NCBI GenBank assembly: GCA_964383845.1
Contig: CAYLIF010000026.1
Span: 1 to 19,982, forward strand
Reading direction: 5' to 3'
Origin: JAAZGD01 sp964383845
Lineage (GTDB): Bacteria > Bacillota > Clostridia > Peptostreptococcales > Anaerovoracaceae
Length of the DNA: 19,982 nucleotides
Of this stretch, positions 15,222-19,982 are shown piece by piece (within the stretch, counting starts at the first letter, position 1; every line of letters starts with the position of its first letter). A model generated the notes under the pieces. The model searched no databases, was not told where the DNA came from, and was given only the letters and a program-made list of their open reading frames with translations. The position numbers and the translations under genes are program-made.

Positions 15222-15494
15222 ATGAATAAAATCGGCGTAAAATATTGTGGCGGATGCAATCCCCGTTTTGACAGAGGGGCCATATACCATACTATTCAGA
15301 GCAGATTAGAAGAAGCTCACTTTGAACATGCAAAGGAGGGTGTCAATTATGACGCCCTCCTGGTTATATCCGGTTGTACAAATAATTGTGCAAGCTATCA
15401 GCAATACAAGTACAATAAGGGTGTAGTGCACATTAAAGATTCAAGTGAACTAGAGAAAGTAATATCTCAGTTAAAAAAATTAATGGAGGGATAA
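15222..15494 (+). CDS. Small four-cysteine protein (CGGCNPRFDR motif), function unknown
   Basis: A 90-aa protein I cannot assign. It has two cysteine pairs: Cys9-x-x-Cys12 in KYCGGCNPRFDRG (7-19) and Cys52-x3-Cys56 in ISGCTNNCASY (49-59). There is no signal peptide or membrane segment. The pattern, two short strands each ending in a Cys turn separated by a helix (about 20-38), would suit a metal or Fe-S site or a thiol pair, but this is inference. It lies 6 nt after abfD and 4 nt before abfT, so it is embedded in the 4HB operon; its ribosome site is weak and translation may be coupled to abfD. A strong hairpin lies inside the gene at 15334-15361. Possible roles are AbfD maturation, electron transfer or regulation. 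Confidence 0.85.
   Translation: MNKIGVKYCGGCNPRFDRGAIYHTIQSRLEEAHFEHAKEGVNYDALLVISGCTNNCASYQQYKYNKGVVHIKDSSELEKVISQLKKLMEG
15334..15361 (+). other. RNA hairpin inside the four-cysteine gene
   Basis: An 11-bp stem with one G-U pair (15334-15344 with 15351-15361) and a 6-nt loop AATTAT. The left arm contains GGAGGG, which would otherwise form a ribosome site 8 nt before an out-of-frame ATG (15349). It could hide this site, slow ribosomes or act in mRNA processing between abfD and abfT. Confidence 0.45.
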
Positions 15495-15498
15495 TGAA

Positions 15499-16818
15499 TT
15501 GAGCTGGAAAGAAAATTATAAGAATAAACTATGTTCACCAAAAGAGGCTGTTGATTCAATAAAATCCGGTGATCGGGTAGTATTTGCTCACTGTGTAGGT
15601 GAGCCAAGAGGATTAGTTGCTGCAATGACTGATAATGCATCTGCTTACCGAGATGTAACTATATCTCATATGGTTTCTCTTGGGCCTGGAGCATACACCG
15701 CACCAGAAAGCAAAGACAGTTTTCGTTGGGATGGTTGGTTTACAGGTGGTAATACAAGAAAATGTTTAGAGCAAGGACATGGAGACTTTGTTCCGGTTTT
15801 TTTCCACGAAGTACCTATTTTAATGCGTCAAGGGCATTTCCCCGTGGATGTTATGATGGTGATGGTATCACCACCAGATAAGCATGGTTACTGTTCAGTT
15901 GGTGTTTCTGCTGACTACACAATGCAAGGAATCATTTCTGCAAAAACCGTTTTGGCAGAAGTAAATGATAAGATGCCTGTTATTTATGGGGACACTTTTG
16001 TTCATATTGATGAATTTGATAAAATTGTAGAGTCTTCCTATCCCTTGTCTGAAATTCCTTTACCAAAAATCGGTCAAGTAGAAGAGGCTATTGGTAAGAA
16101 TTGTGCTACATTAATCGAGGATGGAAGTACCTTGCAACTTGGCATTGGTGCTATTCCTGATGCAGTGCTATCTCAACTGAAGGATAAAAGAGATTTAGGG
16201 ATTCACTCTGAGATGATTTCTGATGGAGTTGTTGATCTCGTTGAAGCAGGAGCTGTTAACTGCTCAAAAAAATCAATCCACAAGGGGAAAATGGTCATAA
16301 CTTTCCTTATGGGAACACAGCGTCTCTATGATTTCTGTGAAAAAAATCCTATGGTAGAGATGAGAACCGTAGATTATGTTAATAATCCGGCTGTCATAGC
16401 TCAAAACAGCAAAATGGTTTGTATTAACTCATGTTTGCAAGTGGATTTCATGGGACAAGTAGTATCTGATAGTATTGGGACCAGACAATTCTCAGGAGTT
16501 GGTGGCCAGGTTGATTTTGTTAGAGGTGCTGCAATGTCCTTAGACGGTAAAGGTAAAGCTATTATTGCAATGCCTTCTGTAACTATTAAAAAAGACGGAA
16601 CTATGATATCAAAAATTGTTCCATTTATAGACCATGGAGCAGCAGTTACAACTTCTCGTAATGATGTAGACTATGTAGTAACAGAGTATGGTATTGCACA
16701 GCTTCGAGGCAGAAACCTAAAAGACAGAGCAAGAATGCTTATAGATATCGCTCATCCAGATGTAAGAGATGATCTAAAAGCAGCATACCTTGAAAGATTT
16801 GGAACTGAATGTAGATAG
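15499..16818 (+). CDS. abfT: 4-hydroxybutyrate CoA-transferase
   Basis: AbfT activates 4-hydroxybutyrate by moving CoA from acetyl-CoA (or butyryl-CoA), giving 4HB-CoA, the AbfD substrate. The 439-aa protein is full length for the acetyl-CoA hydrolase/transferase family. The catalytic glutamate that forms the glutamyl-CoA thioester is Glu238 in LGIHSEMISDG (233-243), at the same number as in the C. aminobutyricum enzyme. Other conserved parts are VMVSPPDKHGYCSVGVSADY (121-140), LQLGIGAIPDAVLSQL (212-227), FSGVGGQVDFVRGA and a C-terminal TEYGIAQLRGR. The start is TTG at 15499, set by GGAGGG at 15485-15490, 8 nt upstream; an ATG at 15494 opens only a two-codon frame. It follows the four-cysteine gene by 4 nt. 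Confidence 0.96.
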   Translation: MSWKENYKNKLCSPKEAVDSIKSGDRVVFAHCVGEPRGLVAAMTDNASAYRDVTISHMVSLGPGAYTAPESKDSFRWDGWFTGGNTRKCLEQGHGDFVPVFFHEVPILMRQGHFPVDVMMVMVSPPDKHGYCSVGVSADYTMQGIISAKTVLAEVNDKMPVIYGDTFVHIDEFDKIVESSYPLSEIPLPKIGQVEEAIGKNCATLIEDGSTLQLGIGAIPDAVLSQLKDKRDLGIHSEMISDGVVDLVEAGAVNCSKKSIHKGKMVITFLMGTQRLYDFCEKNPMVEMRTVDYVNNPAVIAQNSKMVCINSCLQVDFMGQVVSDSIGTRQFSGVGGQVDFVRGAAMSLDGKGKAIIAMPSVTIKKDGTMISKIVPFIDHGAAVTTSRNDVDYVVTEYGIAQLRGRNLKDRARMLIDIAHPDVRDDLKAAYLERFGTECR

Positions 16819-16852
16819 TAATTGTCGTTTAGAATAGAAAGGGTGGATTATT

Positions 16853-17977
16853 ATGTTAGCATTAAGAATTGTCCCAAAGATTTATTATTTTGACACATTT
16901 AAAGAATTCAACGAAGAGTTCAATATTGGAAAAAAAGATCTTCTTGTTACAAACGAATGGATTTATACTCCCTACGTAGCTCCTCTTGGAATTGAGACCA
17001 ATATTATTTACCAAGAAAAGTTTGGAAAAGGAGAACCTTCAGATGAAATGATCGATGAAATGATCAAAGAAATGAAGAAATTTGATTTTGACCGTATTAT
17101 TGCTTTTGGCGGTGGCACAATCGTAGATATTTGTAAGATTCTAGCCCTTGATGTACCTGAAAGAAGCGAAGACCTTTTTACAGGAAAAGTTGCTCCTAAA
17201 AAAATAAAAGAACTAGTTATTGTGCCCACAACTTGCGGTACAGGAAGTGAAGTTACAAATGTAGCTATAGCAGAACTAAAACAACTTAACGTTAAAAAAG
17301 GAATAGCTGTAGACGAGACTTATGCAGACATAGCAGTTTTAATTCCTGAAACCTTAAAGGGTTTACCTGACTTTGTATTTGCTACAAGCTCAATTGACGC
17401 CTTGATTCATGCCGCAGAGTCTTATCTTTCACCTAAGGCAAGTCCCTTTACAGAACTATATTCTCTAGCAGCTATTGAAATAATAATGGATGGCTACAAG
17501 AAAATATTGGCAACTGGAAATATGGATGCTAAAGCAAGAGAGCCATACCTAAAAGACTTTATCATCGCTTCCTGCTATGCAGGTATAGCCTTTGGTAATG
17601 CAGGCTGTGCTGCTGTACATGCATTGTCTTATTCAATTGGTGGAGCATTCCATGTTCCTCATGGTGAAGCAAATTACCAGTTCTTCACAGAAGTTTTCAA
17701 GTTATATATGAAAAAAGATCCTAATGGCAAGATCGCTAAAATGAATGAAATATTTGCTGATATTTTAGGATGTGACGTAGCCAATGTATACGACGAGTTA
17801 GAAAAATTCTTGGGTCAGATTATGGTGAAAAAACCATTAAAAGACTATGGAATGACTGAAAGCCAAATCGAAGATTTCACAAAATCAACTGTAGATAATC
17901 AGCAAAGATTATTGGGCAATAATTACGTGGCTTTGTCAGATGACGAAATAAGAACTATATTTGCAAACCTTTATTAG
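16853..17977 (+). CDS. 4hbD: 4-hydroxybutyrate dehydrogenase (iron-type alcohol dehydrogenase)
   Basis: This NAD-dependent enzyme interconverts succinate semialdehyde and 4-hydroxybutyrate. The 374-aa length matches the group III (iron-containing) alcohol dehydrogenases, and the sequence resembles 4HbD of C. kluyveri / AbfH of C. aminobutyricum throughout. The nucleotide-binding GGGTIVDICK is at 86-95, PTTCGTGSEVTNV at 125-137, and the metal ligands are Asp182 and His186 (IDALIHAAESY), His256 (AVHALSY) and His270 (HVPHGEAN). The position that is a second His in FucO-type enzymes is Tyr260 here, as in C. kluyveri 4HbD. GGGTGG at 16841-16846 precedes the ATG by 6 nt. It is 34 nt after abfT with no terminator between. 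The physiological direction depends on whether GABA, succinate or 4HB is the substrate. Confidence 0.93.
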   Translation: MLALRIVPKIYYFDTFKEFNEEFNIGKKDLLVTNEWIYTPYVAPLGIETNIIYQEKFGKGEPSDEMIDEMIKEMKKFDFDRIIAFGGGTIVDICKILALDVPERSEDLFTGKVAPKKIKELVIVPTTCGTGSEVTNVAIAELKQLNVKKGIAVDETYADIAVLIPETLKGLPDFVFATSSIDALIHAAESYLSPKASPFTELYSLAAIEIIMDGYKKILATGNMDAKAREPYLKDFIIASCYAGIAFGNAGCAAVHALSYSIGGAFHVPHGEANYQFFTEVFKLYMKKDPNGKIAKMNEIFADILGCDVANVYDELEKFLGQIMVKKPLKDYGMTESQIEDFTKSTVDNQQRLLGNNYVALSDDEIRTIFANLY

Positions 17978-18006
17978 TAGTAATTAGATAGCGGGGAATT
18001 ACCTTT

Positions 18007-18744
18007 ATGAACATTTTCGTAGTATCAGAATTATCAAGAAATATTCGAGCTCTTGGTCGTATGGCAATGGAAACGAAGCGTAATACCGCTATGCTAGTAT
18101 TGTTTATTTACGGGGTAGCAACAATGCTACCCCCAGCAATTATTACGATTTTATTTGGTGGTACATTAGGTGAAAACATGTCCCTATTGTACACATTATT
18201 AGTTTCAGGACCTTTTACCTACGGCCTTGCAATATTTTTTCTAGCAATGTTTAGGAGGCAAAGTTCAGACATCCAACAGCTTTTTGAAGGATTTGAACAA
18301 TTTGGAAAAACCTTGGGACTGTTTTTATACATAGTATTATTTACAATACTATGGTCTCTTCTATTTATTATACCAGGGATTATTGCTGGTATTAGATACA
18401 GCCAATCCTTCTTAATAATGGCTGATCACCCAGAATATACCATCGGCCAATGTGTTGATGAAAGTAAAAGAAGAATGCAAGGAAATAAGGGTAAATACTT
18501 TATTTTGAACTTGAGTTTCTTTGGATGGGCTTTTCTTTGTGGTGTCCCACTAGGAATTGTTGAGTTCATGTTCATGGAAAGCCCTAATGTAGTTTTATAC
18601 CAATTTCTCTCCTTAGTGGCAATGATTCCATATATTTGGCTTGGGGCTTATATGCATCTTACTTTAGTTGCATTTTACGAGATTTTGACAGGAAATTTAA
18701 GAGCTGAACCAATTAATCCAGAGCTCCCATTGGACTTACAATAA
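18007..18744 (+). CDS. DUF975-like integral membrane protein
   Basis: A 245-aa membrane protein of unknown function, resembling the DUF975 family of Bacillota. Hydrophobic segments lie at about 28-51, 60-81, 103-128, 164-186 and 198-224. Characteristic is the stretch LLFIIPGIIAGIRYSQSFLI (118-137), followed by MADHPE (138-143) and DESKRRMQGNKGKYF (151-165): a membrane helix, an amphipathic link with the ESKR-M-x-G pattern, and the next helix. The ATG at 18007 has only a GGGG (17992-17995) 11 nt upstream as ribosome site. It starts 29 nt after 4hbD without a terminator between, so it may be read from the 4HB promoter, although nothing in the family connects it with 4HB metabolism. Confidence 0.82.
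   Translation: MNIFVVSELSRNIRALGRMAMETKRNTAMLVLFIYGVATMLPPAIITILFGGTLGENMSLLYTLLVSGPFTYGLAIFFLAMFRRQSSDIQQLFEGFEQFGKTLGLFLYIVLFTILWSLLFIIPGIIAGIRYSQSFLIMADHPEYTIGQCVDESKRRMQGNKGKYFILNLSFFGWAFLCGVPLGIVEFMFMESPNVVLYQFLSLVAMIPYIWLGAYMHLTLVAFYEILTGNLRAEPINPELPLDLQ
18112..18133 (+). other. Short hairpin inside the DUF975-like gene
   Basis: A perfect 9-bp stem, GGGGTAGCA (18112-18120) with TGCTACCCC (18125-18133), around the loop ACAA. There is no U tract. It lies about 105 nt into the coding sequence and could be a chance result of codon choice. Confidence 0.3.
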
Positions 18745-18793
18745 TGGAAGCAGTAAATACTTCATTTTTAGAATGGTAGTTGAGGCAAAATTT

Positions 18794-19982
18794 ATGGAAA
18801 ATGATTTTAGAATCCTGCTTTTTGCAGGTGACATAAATGTGTATAGTGTTGCAAGAGCTTTTTACGAAGAATATAAAATAATACCCAGAGTTTATGGTAA
18901 ATACGAAACCTTTCCTTGTGCAAACAGTAAGATAATGGATTATACTGCTAACTATGAAGCGGATCAAGGGTCTGTATTTTTAGATTTAGTGAACCAATAT
19001 GCCCTAGAGCATAACGAAGAAAAAATTATTCTTATAGGTTGTGGAGACAGTTATGTTCAGCTAATTGCCGACTATAAAACCCATTTCCCTGAGAACATTT
19101 TGACACCAACAATTAATGGTGATCTTATGAGGAATTTAACTCACAAAGAAAAATTCTATCAAAGATGTGAAGAATTAGGCGTTCCTTATCCAAAAACATT
19201 TATACATCGAAAAGAATTAGCAGGGAATTTTGAGTTACCCTTTAATGCCCCATTTATAGTTAAACCTTCAAATGGAATTGCATATTGGCAACATCCATTT
19301 CCAAGGCAAAAAAAAGTATTTAAATGTGACACTCGTGAAGAACTAAACTCAGTTTTAGCACTTATTTACGAAGCTGGTTATGAGGATAGTATTATTATTC
19401 AGGATTTTATTCCTGGGGACGATACATTTATGAGGGTGCTAACCAACTATTCCGATCGTAAAGGAAAAGTGAAAATGATGTGTTTGGGCCATGTATTATT
19501 GGAAGAACATACACCTCATGGTATAGGGAATCATGCAGTAATTATAACTGAAAGAGAAGCAAGCATTGAAAAAAAATTCAAAAAACTCCTCGAGGATATA
19601 GGTTATATAGGTTTTTCTAACTTTGATATTAAATATGACCAAAGGGATAATGAATATAAAGTCTTTGAAATAAATACTCGTCAAGGCAGAAGCAACTATT
19701 ACGTGACAGGGTCAGGCGAGAATATTGCAAAGCTTGTGGTAGATGACCTGGTGAATGAAATCGAATTAGATTTCCGTTTAGTCGATAATGAACATTTATG
19801 GATGGTGGTGCCCAAAGGAGTTGCCTTAAAGTATATTGAGCCTCAAGAATATCGAGACACCATAAAAAGATTGATTCGTGAGAAAAATGTGAGCAACCCT
19901 TTAAAACACAAGGCAGATAGAAGCATAAAACAATATTTATATTTTCTGAAAAATTATTATGGACATTATGTTAAATATAAAA
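18794..19982 (+). CDS. ATP-grasp carboxylate-amine ligase, 3' end beyond the window
   Basis: The frame from ATG 18794 stays open to the last base, giving at least 396 aa with no stop. ATP-grasp enzymes join a carboxylate to an amine through an acyl-phosphate using ATP. Visible are an N-terminal pre-ATP-grasp domain (about 5-115, with GDINVYSVARAFYEEY and IGCGDSYVQL), the ATP-binding FIVKPSNG (Lys157), the hinge IIQDFIPGDD (201-210) and the catalytic GFSNFDIK (273-280) plus FEINTRQGRSNYY (291-303), where Glu292 and Asn294 should hold Mg. The nearest type I know is the carboxylate-amine ligase / D-aspartate ligase-like group of Bacillota, some of which act on peptidoglycan precursors; the substrate here is unknown. 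GAGG at 18782-18785 favours this start; an in-frame ATG at 18773 is possible. It begins 49 nt after the DUF975-like gene. Confidence 0.85.
   Translation, partial: MENDFRILLFAGDINVYSVARAFYEEYKIIPRVYGKYETFPCANSKIMDYTANYEADQGSVFLDLVNQYALEHNEEKIILIGCGDSYVQLIADYKTHFPENILTPTINGDLMRNLTHKEKFYQRCEELGVPYPKTFIHRKELAGNFELPFNAPFIVKPSNGIAYWQHPFPRQKKVFKCDTREELNSVLALIYEAGYEDSIIIQDFIPGDDTFMRVLTNYSDRKGKVKMMCLGHVLLEEHTPHGIGNHAVIITEREASIEKKFKKLLEDIGYIGFSNFDIKYDQRDNEYKVFEINTRQGRSNYYVTGSGENIAKLVVDDLVNEIELDFRLVDNEHLWMVVPKGVALKYIEPQEYRDTIKRLIREKNVSNPLKHKADRSIKQYLYFLKNYYGHYVKYK

Noticed and set aside
15349..15426. Small out-of-frame ORF with GGAGGG upstream inside the four-cysteine gene
   Set aside because: It has only about 25 codons, its ribosome site is buried in a hairpin, and it lies fully inside a credible gene.
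1..19982. tRNA, rRNA, CRISPR array, insertion sequence or prophage
   Set aside because: No tRNA-like cloverleaf, regular repeat-spacer pattern, transposase or phage gene was seen in reading the window.

Overview
The window comes from an AT-rich, Gram-positive-type anaerobe, most likely a member of the Clostridia (Bacillota). The reasons are the strong AGGAGG-type ribosome binding sites, frequent TTG starts, a class A PBP with a long charged cytoplasmic leader, and above all a 4-hydroxybutyrate (4HB) fermentation gene set closely resembling the Clostridium aminobutyricum / C. kluyveri proteins as I remember them. I cannot name a genus.

Layout. Positions 1-3927 (minus strand) hold a two-gene unit: a 1111-residue bifunctional penicillin-binding protein, then maf overlapping its 3' end, closed by a terminator at 15-47. 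A divergent promoter region (3928-4133) separates this from a plus-strand housekeeping run: comEC (DNA-uptake channel), holA (DNA polymerase III delta) and an EamA/DMT permease (4134-8490). A crotonase gene (8543-9319) follows. Next, with its own promoter, comes a three-gene TRAP transporter, dctP-dctQ-dctM (9475-12483), with a strong hairpin between dctP and dctQ and a terminator after dctM. A lone membrane-anchored protein of unknown function lies at 12618-13292.

The most distinctive part is the operon starting at 13400: a NifU-C-type Fe-S carrier, 4-hydroxybutyryl-CoA dehydratase (abfD), a 90-residue four-cysteine protein of unknown function, 4HB CoA-transferase (abfT) and 4HB dehydrogenase. 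A DUF975-like membrane protein and an ATP-grasp ligase, cut off by the window end, follow on the same strand. Together the enzymes link succinate semialdehyde to 4HB, 4HB-CoA and crotonyl-CoA; the crotonase 4 kb upstream would take crotonyl-CoA to 3-hydroxybutyryl-CoA. The TRAP system between them is a plausible but unproven importer of a pathway acid. The enzymes that make succinate semialdehyde, and the butyryl-CoA and acetate branches, are not in the window.

The best candidates for something undescribed are: (1) two small cysteine proteins (93 aa Nfu-type; 90 aa CGGCNP-type) bracketing abfD, possibly serving its unusual His-ligated [4Fe-4S] cluster; (2) near-palindromic AATTTACAAATT-like elements at three promoters, including an inverted pair over the 4HB promoter; and (3) the 15-bp hairpin between dctP and dctQ. 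No tRNA, rRNA, CRISPR array or insertion sequence was recognised, and no gene-free stretch exceeds 300 bases.
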